Assembly: GCF_007954505.1 (NCBI RefSeq)
Contig: NZ_CP042412.1
Location: 3,224,001-3,288,000, forward strand
Length of the DNA: 64,000 nucleotides
Direction: 5' to 3'
Origin: Microbacterium sp. CBA3102
Lineage (GTDB): Bacteria > Actinomycetota > Actinomycetes > Actinomycetales > Microbacteriaceae
Shown here: positions 1 to 8,387 of the stretch, piece after piece
How the letters are laid out: each line of letters begins with the position of its first letter
How positions within the stretch are numbered: the first letter of the stretch is position 1
Translations under genes and position numbers: made by a program
The notes under the pieces: generated by a model
Databases searched by the model: none
The model's input: the letters and a program-made list of their open reading frames with translations, nothing else
What the model was told of the DNA's origin: nothing

Positions 1-90
1 TTTCGCTCTCTTGCCCTAATGAGCAGATCCAGCGACAACGCGGCGATGACGGCGTGACAGGGGGCAGCCGCCCATCATCAACCAGAACTC

Positions 91-357
91 CTATTTTGGT
101 TGGAAACGGGTAGCTACTGACGAATCCTGAGTTGCTGACCGGACAGCGCGATTACATGCTTCGCTCCGCGGCTGAGGAGATCCTCCCGCGGACGCTTTCT
201 GGTCGTTGACGATGTATGACGCAGAGGGATCCGAGTACCGAATCCACTGAACAGGTTCGCCATCGGAGATCGCGACCGACCCGTGTACGGAGACGACGGC
301 TCGCTGGAGATCCTGATCGCCGTGCTTCTGGCCGTGTGCGCCGAAACTCCCCGCCAT
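91..357 (-). CDS. possible small hypothetical protein
   Basis: Open frame of about 88 codons with no family I recognise. The only ATG starts lie inside the palindromic element at 338-441, so the true start is uncertain. It occupies the same position relative to its element as the GNAT and phosphatase genes do to theirs, which is the main reason to list it. It could equally be non-coding; I see nothing else in bases 1-337. Confidence 0.22.
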   Translation of the reverse strand: MAGSFGAHGQKHGDQDLQRAVVSVHGSVAISDGEPVQWIRYSDPSASYIVNDQKASAGGSPQPRSEACNRAVRSATQDSSVATRFQPK

Positions 358-441
358 AACAGGGTTTCGGAGAACGTTTGCGGCAGGCGTATTCACTCCT
401 CAGCCTCGCACTCACCGCACACAATCGTTTTCGGCGGGCGC
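338..441. repeat. two-part palindromic element, copy E1
   Basis: Left part (338-389) runs from GCGCCGAAACTCC to GAACGTTTGCGG and contains its own hairpin. About 25 variable bases follow, then a right part (413-441) with the core ATCGTTTTCGGCGGGCG. The same two-part architecture recurs at 970, 2471, 38549, 45663 and 53475, is split by the transposon at 23855/46865, and appears as right halves at 10834 and 40723. Its role is unknown. Confidence 0.8.
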
Positions 442-489
442 TAAGAGCGCAGCTTCGCTCGGCGCGCCCGGCCCCTTCGTTCCCGAGCG

Positions 490-948
490 CTACAGTACGC
501 GGGACATCACGAGCACGTCCGGCCGATCCGACCGTGGACTTGTCGTGAACCCCGCACGCTCATAGGTTCGTATCGCGGCGTCGTTGCCGACGATCACGTT
601 TAGTCGCATTTCTGACGCACCGAGCGATCTCGCCCGGTCTATGGCACAGCCGACGAGCACGTGCGCGAGACCCTGCCCTCTGCGCATCGGATCGATGCAG
701 ACGCGACCTAGGCGAGCGGCCTCACCATCGATTGCCAGATCGAAATGTCCGAGCGCCTCGTCTGATTCGTCCTCGACAAGCGTCCATCCGCTGTGCCCCT
801 CATCTTCCATCTCCGATAGCTGCACGGTGTCGAGGGGCCAACGAAGTCGGGGACCTGTGAACAAGTACAAGGCGTCTGAATCGGGGACCCAGCTGACAAC
901 TGCTTCACAGTCGCTCGGGGTCCGGCGGCGTAGGCGGAACATGAACAC
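490..948 (-). CDS. GNAT family N-acetyltransferase
   Basis: 152 aa, the usual length of a single-domain GNAT enzyme, which transfers acetyl from acetyl-CoA to an amine. The acetyl-CoA-binding motif A is visible near residues 93-115 (VCIDPMRRGQGLAHVLV, with the R-R-G-Q-G-L signature), followed by the AIRTYERAGF segment typical of motif B. The substrate cannot be told. The ATG at 948 lies 22 bp from the inner edge of element E2, and element E1 lies beyond the stop codon, so the gene sits alone between two elements like a cassette. Confidence 0.85.
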   Translation of the reverse strand: MFMFRLRRRTPSDCEAVVSWVPDSDALYLFTGPRLRWPLDTVQLSEMEDEGHSGWTLVEDESDEALGHFDLAIDGEAARLGRVCIDPMRRGQGLAHVLVGCAIDRARSLGASEMRLNVIVGNDAAIRTYERAGFTTSPRSDRPDVLVMSRVL

Positions 949-969
949 AGCTTATGGAGCAGACACCAA

Positions 970-1068
970 GCGCCGAAACCGTCTGCCGAATGGCAGTTCC
1001 GGGGAGCGTTAGCGGCGATGGCCGCGGTGCATACGGGTGGCTCTACCGAAAACGATCGTTTTCGGTGG
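970..1068. repeat. two-part palindromic element, copy E2
   Basis: Left part 970-1018 (starts GCGCCGAAACC, ends AGCGTTAGCGGCG). The right part at 1045-1066 is a perfect 22-bp palindrome centred on AACGATCGTT, then GGGC. The inner arms GCGTTAGCGG and the right-part half site face each other across ~25 variable bases. Confidence 0.82.
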
Positions 1069-1199
1069 GCCTCCGACCGCGAGCTTCTCATCAACGCTGA
1101 CCCTGGTGAGACTGGACGTGAACACCCCTCGTGAGCCTCAACGCCGATCGTGGCCGGACAGTGATCGATCTTCAGGTCTGCGTCTCATCGATCGATCGC

Positions 1200-1676
1200 T
1201 CAGTGCGACGGTTCCGCGCCGAGCACCGTCAGGGGACCTTCCTCGGCGGTCGGGGGTTCGAAGTGGTCGAAGTAGTCTGCCGCGACGTCGTTGGAAAGCG
1301 CATAGTCGTCCGCGTGCTCGTGGCTCCGTGCCGCGAGTCGTCCCAGTGCGACTGCCCTTGGCGTCGCGAGATAGATCGTCTCAGGCACTACTCCAAGCGG
1401 GCGCAGCAAGTTCCGATAGATGAGACGGGCACGCTTGGACCAGAACGAGAAGTCGAGTACCACGTCTTGGTCAGCCGCGACGAGCGCGATGAGGCGGGCG
1501 CGGAGCTCCTGCTCGATCTCTTCATGCACATCGCTCGGCAGGGGCATCGTCCGGATGCCCCTGCGCCAGGCTTCCTGGTCGAATGAAAGACGAACCATGC
1601 CTTCCGCTTCCAGTCGCCTCGCAACGGTCGACTTTCCGGATCCCGCCGGCCCGCACATCAAAACAACTCTGATCAT
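1200..1676 (-). CDS. P-loop AAA family kinase-like ATP-binding protein
   Basis: Start chosen at ATG 1676 (MIRVVLMCGPAGSGKST), which puts the Walker A motif at the N-terminus as in small nucleoside, APH-like or zeta-toxin-like kinases; an upstream in-frame start would add 13 residues. About 158 aa. The segment VVLDFSFWSKRAR fits the Walker B/substrate region of this superfamily, and RLAARSHE could carry the lid arginines. It probably phosphorylates a small molecule, but the substrate is unknown. It lies between elements E2 and E3 together with the phosphatase gene, 57 bp downstream of that gene. Confidence 0.75.
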   Translation of the reverse strand: MIRVVLMCGPAGSGKSTVARRLEAEGMVRLSFDQEAWRRGIRTMPLPSDVHEEIEQELRARLIALVAADQDVVLDFSFWSKRARLIYRNLLRPLGVVPETIYLATPRAVALGRLAARSHEHADDYALSNDVAADYFDHFEPPTAEEGPLTVLGAEPSH

Positions 1677-1733
1677 CACTCCGACGATAGCCCCGCCCGC
1701 TCTGGCAACGATCATTTACGGCAGACGCGAAGG

Positions 1734-2459
1734 TCAAACCGGGCGTAGTGAGGCAGCCGCTCCCCGCCACGTCTCGATGGCAACTCGTGTTTCAGGCGCG
1801 ATGCACGATTCGCTAAACCAGGCTTCGAGATCCAAGTTCCCGTACATGTCGCGGAACGCGGATTCTGCGGTGTGGCCGAATCGGCCAAGGATTTGCTGTC
1901 GTTCTTCGACCTCAATAGATCGTTCGTGCAGCGCAGCCATCGCGTCCGCGTTCGTGAATGACTTGAGGTAGTCGGCGACGGCGGCATCGTCGGTGACGTC
2001 GACCGCCCGCAGGAGTACGGCGGCGACGAGGCCGGTTCGATCCCACCCTGCCGAGCAGTGGAAGAGGATCGCTCCATCATCGGCGTCAGCGATCGCGTTC
2101 AGTACAAGCGCGAGTCTGTCTGGAAGCGCCTGGAGGTGCGCGAGATAGTAGAGGGGCGTGCCCCACCGGCCATCCTCTTCATACTGCTTCCAGAAGTCCG
2201 TCTCATCGCTGCCGTCAAGATCTACGTGGATGCGCTTGACCGCCGGGGGGACTTGTCCCGTCGACTCATCTGGTCGACGAAGGTCGATCACGGTGCGTAC
2301 TCCGTGGGCGTGAATTGCTTGCCACCCCTCCGAGTCGACTCGTTCCAGCCTCTCCGAGCGGATAAATACGCCCGAGGGTGTCACGGTTCCGTCTGTGCGC
2401 TCTAGACCGCCGAGGTCTCGCACATTGGCGAGACCATCGATGCGGAGCGTGGGTTTCAT
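1734..2459 (-). CDS. tyrosine-protein phosphatase (Y_phosphatase3 type)
   Basis: 241 aa from ATG 2459 (MKPTLRIDG). NVRDLGG near residues 12-18 is the hallmark of the bacterial PtpB-like/DSP3 family. The catalytic loop HCSAGWDRTG (Cys-x5-Arg) lies near residues 131-140. It should hydrolyse phosphotyrosine or another phosphomonoester. The frame extends upstream through element E3, but homology begins at the chosen ATG, 12 bp from the edge of E3. It may form a two-gene unit with the kinase. Confidence 0.88.
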   Translation of the reverse strand: MKPTLRIDGLANVRDLGGLERTDGTVTPSGVFIRSERLERVDSEGWQAIHAHGVRTVIDLRRPDESTGQVPPAVKRIHVDLDGSDETDFWKQYEEDGRWGTPLYYLAHLQALPDRLALVLNAIADADDGAILFHCSAGWDRTGLVAAVLLRAVDVTDDAAVADYLKSFTNADAMAALHERSIEVEERQQILGRFGHTAESAFRDMYGNLDLEAWFSESCIAPETRVAIETWRGAAASLRPV

Positions 2460-2470
2460 GTTTGCCAGCC

Positions 2471-2571
2471 TTGCCGAAAACCCTTGCCGAACCGGGGTTG
2501 TGGCAAACGTTAGCGGCAGTGATTCCCTGGCCCGAGGAGTGACAGCGCCGGAAACGATCGTTTTCGGCAGG
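2471..2571. repeat. two-part palindromic element, copy E3
   Basis: Left part 2471-2519 (GCCGAAAACCCTTGCCG to AACGTTAGCGGC) and right part 2547-2571 (CGCCGGAAACGATCGTTT then TCGGCAGG). Its left edge is 12 bp from the start codon of the minus-strand phosphatase, so it may carry that gene's leader. Confidence 0.82.
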
Positions 2572-2699
2572 TCCACTCCCACAACCTGTGCCCAGGCTGG
2601 CTCAGGCCGCGCCGTAAAAACACCCCGCCATTCTCTTGTTGTCTTTTGTAGAGTATGCGACTAGTATCTATGTTGTATTCAGAAACAAGGGGGGCAAGC

Positions 2700-3353
2700 G
2701 TGACCGAATCTGGTGCCGCTAGCCATGCATCCGCGTCCGAGGTTGCCTACCACCATTTGCGTGCCCAGATCTTGGATGGCGCGTTACTTGGGGGAAGCAT
2801 GATCAGCGAGGGGATGGTGGCCAACGAGCTTGGTATGAGTCGCACTCCGGTGCGTGAGGCGTTCCTGCGACTGCAGGGCGAGGGGTGGTTGCGTTTGTAC
2901 CCCAAGCGCGGTGCGTTCGTCGTTGAGGTGAGGCCACACGAACGCGAGGAGATCGTGCGGGCGCGCGTTCTCCTCGAGTCGGATGCCGTCTCCCGGGTCT
3001 CGGGCGATGCCGGCTGCGTTCCGAACTTGTCGAGCGACTGCAGACGATCCTCGGGGGGCAGCGTGATGCCGCTGCGCGGGAAGACCTTCACGGCTTCGCG
3101 GTCCTGGACGCGGACTTTCACGCTGCGGTCGTCGATGCCGGCGGAAACCGTCTGCTATCGGACTTTTTCGCGTCGTTGAGCGATCGGCAGAGGCGGATGA
3201 CGGCGCGATCGCTGTGGAAGCGCGCGGACCGCCTCGAGGGGTCCTCGACGACCACACCGAGCTCGCGCGGCTGATCGATGGTGCGCATAGCGACGCATTC
3301 CGAATCGCGCTCGAATCTCACATCCGGCGTACACATCGGGAGCTGTTGCCATG
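2700..3353 (+). pseudogene. GntR/FCD family transcriptional regulator, two frameshifts
   Basis: GTG 2700 follows a strong AAGGGGGG ribosome site. The N-terminal winged helix is intact (VANELGMSRTPVREAFLRLQGEGWL, residues 40-65). Near 2998 the frame breaks, and the FCD ligand domain continues in another frame (ELVERLQTILGGQRD, then LLSDFFASLSDRQRRM). Near 3240 a second shift restores the frame for the last ~38 residues (GVLDDHTELARLID to HRELLP), ending at 3353 and overlapping the next ATG. Either a decayed regulator of the adjacent MFS gene or two assembly indels; the codons between the breaks look functional. Confidence 0.75.
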
Positions 3354-4581
3354 AGTATCACGGACTCCCTCCCGATCCCGGATGCGGGTCCTCGGCACCG
3401 CATCCGCCCCTGGATGGCCGTGTGCGCGGCGCTCTTCGCGGTCGCGTGGGGTGGTAACGAATTCACCCCCCTGCTGGTGATGTACCGACAGGAGGACGAG
3501 ATGACGCCTCTCGTGCTCGACGTTCTGCTCGGTGCGTACGTTCTCGGTATCGTGCCCGCTCTGATCCTCGGAGGCCCTCTCTCCGACCGATTCGGACGCC
3601 GGCCGTTCTTCCTTCCTGCTCCGCTCGTCGCTGTCGCTGGGAGCGTTCTGCTCGCGCTGGGCGCTTCATCGCCGACCGTGTTGTTCGCCGGGCGAGTTCT
3701 CTCGGGTGTGGCGCTGGGTTGGTTATGGCGGTGGGGACTGCCTGGGTGAAGGAGCTGTCGCAGGCGCCGTTCGACACCGGAGCCCGGAAGGGAGCGGCGC
3801 AGGGCGCGCGGCGCTCGCCCTCACAGCGGGCTTTGCCCTGGGCGCGGGGGTTGCTGCGGCGCTCGCGCAATTCGGGCCCGCACCGCAGCAGAGCCCATAC
3901 TTCGTGCACATCGTGCTAGCCATCGCATCATTCTCGCTGCTGTGGCGGGTGCCGGAGAGTAGGCGGACAAGTGATGACGGTCGGCCGTTACTCGAGGACT
4001 TGAAGATTCCGTCCGCTGTGCATCGTCGCTTCCTTTTCGTCGTCGTGCCCATGGCGCCCTGGGTCTTCGGCACAGCGGCCAGTGCCTACGCGATACTGCC
4101 TGGCCTGATGATGTCGAAGGCTCCGGGCTTGGAGATCGCGATGAGCGGGCTCCTGTGTGTGATCGCACTAGGATGCGGCGTCGGCGCGCAGCGGCTTGCG
4201 GGCCGCTTCGATGACCCCGGCTCGGCCCGCGGTGTCGGCTTGGCGCTCGCAGTCACCGTCGTGGGGATGGTGCTGGCGGCCGTCGCGGTCGGTCTCGACT
4301 CGTTGGCGTGGGTCGTCGTCGCCGCTGCCGCGCTCGGGGCTGCGTATGGACTCTTGCTCGTTGGTGGTCTCCGCGAGATCCAGCGTATCGCCGGCCCCGA
4401 CGATCTCGCGGGGCTCACGGCCGTGTACTACTCGCTGACCTACATCGGATTCTTCATCCCGGCCGTTCTTGCGCTAGTGGGTGCGTGGCTCCCGTACACG
4501 GTCATGTTCGTCATCGGCGCGGTTCTTGCGCTCATCAGTTTCAGCATCGTCGCTCTGAGCTGGCGCAGGCACCTTCCGTAG
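3351..4581 (+). pseudogene. MFS transporter, two frameshifts
   Basis: Begins at ATG 3351, overlapping the GntR stop. The N-terminus carries the MFS loop motif GGPLSDRFGRRP (residues ~80-91). Near 3716 (at GCGCTGGGTTGG) the reading shifts to LVMAVGTAWVKELS, and near 3812 it shifts again to AALALTAGFALGAG, which runs to the stop at 4581 through about eight more membrane segments. With both shifts repaired it would be a ~410-aa, 12-segment carrier co-transcribed with the GntR gene. Substrate unknown. Confidence 0.75.
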
Positions 4582-4768
4582 CGCGTCGCCGGGCATCGCC
4601 GTCCGATGGGACTGGCAGCGCGGTTGCTCCGGAGGCAGCCGCCAGGCTCCGAGCTGCTTGCGATCCCCGCGGGCCGGTCGCCGTCAAGGACGCCATGCAG
4701 TCGAGGTGCAGCGGGAGTGGCATGGTGACGTCTGCGCCCAGGGCGCCTGTGATCGTGAGCCGCCCCCT

Positions 4769-5449
4769 TCATTCGGTCCGGACGTTCTGTGAGTCGTCGG
4801 TTTCCATTTGATGGGTGCACTGTCGAGCGTACTCGGCTGGGGGTAGGTAGCCGAGCGAGGAGTGCCGGCGGTGGTGGTTGTACTCGTCCTTCCAGTCGCC
4901 GATGATGACCTGCGCGTGCAGCAGCGAGTAGAAGCTGTTGATGTTGAGGCACTCGTCGCGGATCCGGCTGTTGAACGACTCGACGTACCCGTTGCGCCAC
5001 GGCGAGCCCGGAGGGATGTAGGACAGGCCGGTGCGGGTGCCGGCCCAGTCGGCCATCGCCTCGCTGATGAACTCCGGCCCGTTGTCCGACCTGAGCACCG
5101 CCGGGGCGCCCCGGGCGGCGACGAGGTCCTCGAGGTGGGCGGTGAGTCGGTCGGCGGTAATCGAGCGCTCCACGAGGCCGCCGATGCACTCCCGGGTGTG
5201 TTCGTCGACGATCGAGCAGATCTTGATCGGTCGGCCGTGCTCGTCGGCGTCGAACTGAAAGTCCACTGCCCACACCACGTTCGGCGCGTCCGCCGTCGGC
5301 GCGTCGACGGTCGAGGACCCGACGCGCTTGCGTCGACGCCGCTGCGGGACCCGGAGCCCTTCGTCACGCCACAGGCGTTGGATCTTCTTGTGGTTCACCA
5401 CCCACCCCTCGGCGCGGGCGTCGTGATACGCCCGCCGGTACCTGATCAT
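4769..5449 (-). pseudogene. IS3 family transposase OrfB, N-terminally truncated
   Basis: 226 codons covering the HTH tail (VVNHKKIQRLWRDEGLRVPQRRRRKRVG) and the rve integrase core: VWAVDFQFDADEHG (first D), LRSDNGPEFIS (second D), GSPWRNGYVESFNSRIRDE (E), then YNHHRRHSSLGYLPP. A normal OrfB has ~50 more N-terminal residues and a preceding OrfA; neither is present to the right of 5449. No terminal inverted repeat was seen, so this is an immobile remnant. Confidence 0.85.
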
Positions 5450-5643
5450 GCGCAGCAGTCGACCGCTAGTGTCCGACTTGAGTCGCGGCGTCGTGAGACC
5501 GTCTTGACGCTGAGGCGTGGCGAAGTTCCTAACATCGCCTGTCCGTTACCTGGGTCCCATAGGCAGTGGGGTGCTAACTAGCGTGTCACAGGAGGTACTC
5601 TTGCCGTCTCTTGCAGTACAGAACATAGTGAAAGCAGAAGCCG

Positions 5644-5847
5644 ATGACGAACGATAGCAATGCATCGAGCCGTGAATACTCCGACACCGATGTTTCGACC
5701 AACGATTCCGAGGGAACGGTCAAGCCCGGGGGTCTGGGGGAAGACAACACCATCCCCGCGAACCCCGACGGGGTAGCCGCAGGCCTGTCCGACTCGCCTT
5801 CGCACTTCAACCCAGAAGAAGACGAAGCCGCCGACGGGGACGATTGA
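5644..5847 (+). CDS. small acidic hypothetical protein
   Basis: 67 aa, very acidic, low complexity and apparently disordered (Asp, Glu, Ser and Asn rich; NPEEDEAADGDD at the end). No signal peptide or membrane segment. Short acidic proteins of this style are common in Microbacteriaceae. No strong ribosome site precedes ATG 5644. Function unknown. Confidence 0.45.
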   Translation: MTNDSNASSREYSDTDVSTNDSEGTVKPGGLGEDNTIPANPDGVAAGLSDSPSHFNPEEDEAADGDD

Positions 5848-5954
5848 CGCTGCCGACTATCGCCTACGACCGAAGCCTTCTCTCCTGTCCGCCAATCAAG
5901 CTCAACCCGTCTAGTGGTCGGAGTCGCTCGGGAGTCTTGGACAGCGCCAAGGGT

Positions 5955-5989
5955 CGGTAGCCCTGCTTACAACGTAAGCGGGGCTACCG
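5955..5989. promoter_or_regulatory. palindromic operator upstream of tetR
   Basis: 35-bp inverted repeat: GCTTAC AAC GTAAGC at the centre, flanked by CGGTAGCCC and GGGCTACCG, with one mismatched pair. It lies ~75 bp upstream of the truncated tetR start at 6065, the expected place for an autoregulatory TetR operator. Confidence 0.7.
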
Positions 5990-6064
5990 TGGGCATACAT
6001 CGGTCGGTCCTGCTGCACTCGCGGATAGGGTGCGTGCTTTGACCGGTGGGAGGGATGACGCGTC

Positions 6065-6400
6065 ATGTCGAGAGAATCTAGCCGGGAGTCCAGAGGGTCA
6101 GCGGCCGGCCGCCTGAGCCGCGAACTCATTATCGAGACTGCTCTTGGCCAGATTGATCGCTCTGGTGCGCAGGGGCTCTCGATGCGTTCGCTCGCTCAGG
6201 AGTTGGGTGTGGAGGCGATGTCTCTTTACCGGTACGTGCACGGGCGTGAGGATCTGCTTGAGGGTGTGATCGCTCTGCTCCTCGGACAGTTGACATCGAA
6301 CCTGGATGAGGAGTTCGCCGAGCATTGGCAAGGCTTTCTGCAGGATGTCGCCCATAAGATGCGTCAGATGGGGTTCCCGCAAGGGGCTGTCCCTTCACCG
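6065..6400 (+). pseudogene. TetR family regulator, C-terminally truncated
   Basis: The N-terminal helix-turn-helix domain is complete (RELIIETALGQIDRSG to VEAMSLYRYVHGREDLLEGVIALLL, residues ~20-75), matching TetR regulators with the TetR_C ligand domain. Recognisable protein stops near residue 108 (HKMRQMGFPQG). The frame then runs out of family sequence into the leader of the DUF2188 gene. The DNA-binding half and its operator survive while the ligand domain is lost, so it is unlikely to respond to an inducer. Confidence 0.75.
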
Positions 6401-6441
6401 CGCGCCGGGCCGACAATGAAGCTCCAGACGAAAGGAGCAAC

Positions 6442-6669
6442 ATGCCTACCGGAGACGTTGAGACCTTCCACGAGGACGGCGCCTGGCACAACCGCGTGAC
6501 CGGCGACAGCTCGACCACAGGCGGCCCGCACCGAACGAAAGAAGATGCGGTGACCGCTGGACGTGACCTCGCGAAGGAACGCCAGGTGGAGCACATCATC
6601 AAGAACGAGAACGGACAAATTGCCGAGCGCAACAGCTACGGCAACGACCCCCGAGACGTGAAGGGCTAA
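6442..6669 (+). CDS. DUF2188 domain protein
   Basis: 75 aa, start ATG 6442 with AAAGGAG eight bases upstream. It has the DUF2188 pattern of a short beta-rich protein with paired repeats (TFHEDGAWHNRV; GGPHRTKEDAVTAGRDLAKERQVEHIIKN is a helix plus basic strand). These small proteins often lie next to DNA-repair or ligase genes in actinobacteria. Here the stop is 3 bp before the ligase start, so the two are surely co-transcribed. Confidence 0.75.
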   Translation: MPTGDVETFHEDGAWHNRVTGDSSTTGGPHRTKEDAVTAGRDLAKERQVEHIIKNENGQIAERNSYGNDPRDVKG

Positions 6670-6672
6670 GCC

Positions 6673-7668
6673 ATGCCCCTGCCGGTCGGGCTGCGGCCGC
6701 CGCTAGGCGTGGCGTTGGCCCGGCCGGCTGGAACGGTCCCGGCCGAGGATGCGCTACCGGGCGGCGCGCGGTATGAGCCGAAGTGGGATGGATTTCGGCT
6801 GCTGCTCGTCGTCGACGACGAGGACGTAACTCTGTGGTCCAGGCAGGGCAAGAACCTCACCCGCGCATTCCCAGAACTGGTCGCCGCGGCCGCGCAGCTG
6901 CCCAGCGGCGTCATCCTCGATGGCGAGGCCGTGGTGTGGTCGGACGACCGCCTGGACTTCGACGCCCTGTTGCGCCGTACCAACGGCAGTAGCAGCACCG
7001 TCGCGAAGCTCTCCCGTGCACAGCCGGCGTCGTATGTAGCCTTCGACATCCTCGCGATCGCGGATCGCGACGCACGCGCCCTACGTCTGGACGATCGGCG
7101 CGCGCTGCTCGAAGAGCTGGCGCGGGAATGGTCGCCGCCGCTGAACCTCTCCCCCGTCACCGCGGATGCGGCGGAAGCCGCCCAGTGGTTCGACACTCTC
7201 GTGGCGTCAGGGGTTGAAGGGCTCGTGGTCAAGGGCGGCGCGCAGCCCTACGTCGGCGGTGATCGAACGTGGGTGAATGTGAAACACCGTGACACGCTCG
7301 ACGTCATCTGTGCCGCCGTGATCGGTGCGCGGGAGCGGCCCGAAGAACTCGTGATCGGTCTGCCGATAGACGGGGAGCTGCGGATAGTTGGACGTTCGAC
7401 GACCCTCGCGACGAGCACCGCGCGGGAACTGGGTCGGTTGCTGCGGGAGCCTGCGGAGCCTCACCCGTGGCCGCAGGAGGTGAAGCCGGGGGCCCTTAGC
7501 CGGTTCAATCGGTCAGGAAGGGAGCCGGTACGGCTGACGCTCGTCCAACCGTTTGTCGTCGAGATAGCAGCAGACGTGGCTATGACGGGCCGGTCCTTCC
7601 GCCATGTCGTGCGCTTCCTGCGCGCTAGGCCGGACGTCCCTGTTGCCGAGGTCGAGGCTTCTCGCTGA
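6673..7668 (+). CDS. ATP-dependent DNA ligase (LigC-like)
   Basis: 331 aa. Seals DNA nicks through an enzyme-AMP intermediate. The nucleotidyltransferase motif I is EPKWDGFR near residues 35-42, its Lys being the AMP acceptor. Motif III-like (VILDGEAVVW), motif IV (VEGLVVKGG) and motif V (WVNVKHRDT) follow in order, then an OB-fold. The length fits stand-alone LigC-type ligases, without the polymerase or nuclease domains of LigD. No ku gene is nearby. It forms a unit with the DUF2188 gene. Confidence 0.88.
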   Translation: MPLPVGLRPPLGVALARPAGTVPAEDALPGGARYEPKWDGFRLLLVVDDEDVTLWSRQGKNLTRAFPELVAAAAQLPSGVILDGEAVVWSDDRLDFDALLRRTNGSSSTVAKLSRAQPASYVAFDILAIADRDARALRLDDRRALLEELAREWSPPLNLSPVTADAAEAAQWFDTLVASGVEGLVVKGGAQPYVGGDRTWVNVKHRDTLDVICAAVIGARERPEELVIGLPIDGELRIVGRSTTLATSTARELGRLLREPAEPHPWPQEVKPGALSRFNRSGREPVRLTLVQPFVVEIAADVAMTGRSFRHVVRFLRARPDVPVAEVEASR

Positions 7669-7814
7669 TTGAGGCGTCACCAAGTTTCAGGAGTCTGGCC
7701 CGACATCGGCAGTGCGGATCGTCGATCCGCTCTTCGCCTTTGCGCTTCGATGGTGGAACATCTAGCCCCTCGACCGGTGGGCCCGCCCCGACCGCTGGGC
7801 TGAGCACTGCCGCC

Positions 7815-8011
7815 TTAATCGGGCACGGACCCCACGTCGACGACTGAGCCGGGAGCGGCGCTGCCGAATGTGCCGGCCGGAGCTTCGAGGATCGCGTCTA
7901 CGGGCCCCGGGGAGGCTTCGTGGGGACATGGCGCGATCGAGCACGGTTGCAGCGTAGCGATCCCCGCCACGCGCCCGTCGCGGATCCACACGACGTCGAG
8001 CGGCACGCGGG
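7815..8011 (-). pseudogene. DUF192 family protein, C-terminal fragment
   Basis: About 65 codons matching the C-terminal half of DUF192 proteins (VPLDVVWIRDGRVAGI, then an APCPHEASPGPVDAILEAPAGTF segment). The N-terminal half is missing because the IS3 element begins at 8012. I could not recognise the missing half on the far side of the element, so a deletion probably accompanied the insertion. Confidence 0.7.
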
Positions 8012-8063
8012 TTGAGTCGCCCCGGTGTGTCCGGAGGCAGAATTCCTTGGAAGGATCTGTCTC

Positions 8064-8387
8064 ATGGCACGTCCCAGCAAATACCCGCGCGAGCTTCGTG
8101 AGCGCGCTGTCCGTATGGTCGCCGAGGTGCGGTCCGAGTATCCGAGCGAGTACGCGGCGATCACCGCGGTCGCGGGCATGCTGGGGATCGGATCGCCCGA
8201 AACGATCCGCACCTGGATTCGCCGGGTCCAGGTCGATGGCGGGCAGCGGCCCGGTGTCACGAGCGACGCGCAGGCAGAGATCAAGAAGCTGAAGCGCGAG
8301 AACGCTGAGTTGCGGCGTGCGAACGAGATATTGAAGGCGGCCTCGGCTTTCTTCGCGGCCGAACTCGACCGGCCACACCTGCGATAG
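8064..8387 (+). CDS. IS3 family transposase OrfA
   Basis: 107 aa. Helix-turn-helix at residues ~8-50 (ELRERAVRMVAEVRSEY; GIGSPETIRTWIRR), then a leucine-zipper-like coiled coil (IKKLKRENAELRRANEILK) and the conserved tail AASAFFAAELDRP. Start at ATG 8064 (MARPSKYP). OrfA binds the IS ends and fuses to OrfB by -1 frameshifting near its 3' end. Confidence 0.88.
   Translation: MARPSKYPRELRERAVRMVAEVRSEYPSEYAAITAVAGMLGIGSPETIRTWIRRVQVDGGQRPGVTSDAQAEIKKLKRENAELRRANEILKAASAFFAAELDRPHLR

Noticed and set aside
4769..5460. An intact IS3 element
   Set aside because: OrfA, the OrfB head and inverted repeats are all missing.
4862..5581. Long plus-strand frames antisense to the IS3 transposase
   Set aside because: They are shadows of the clear minus-strand transposase with no domain of their own.
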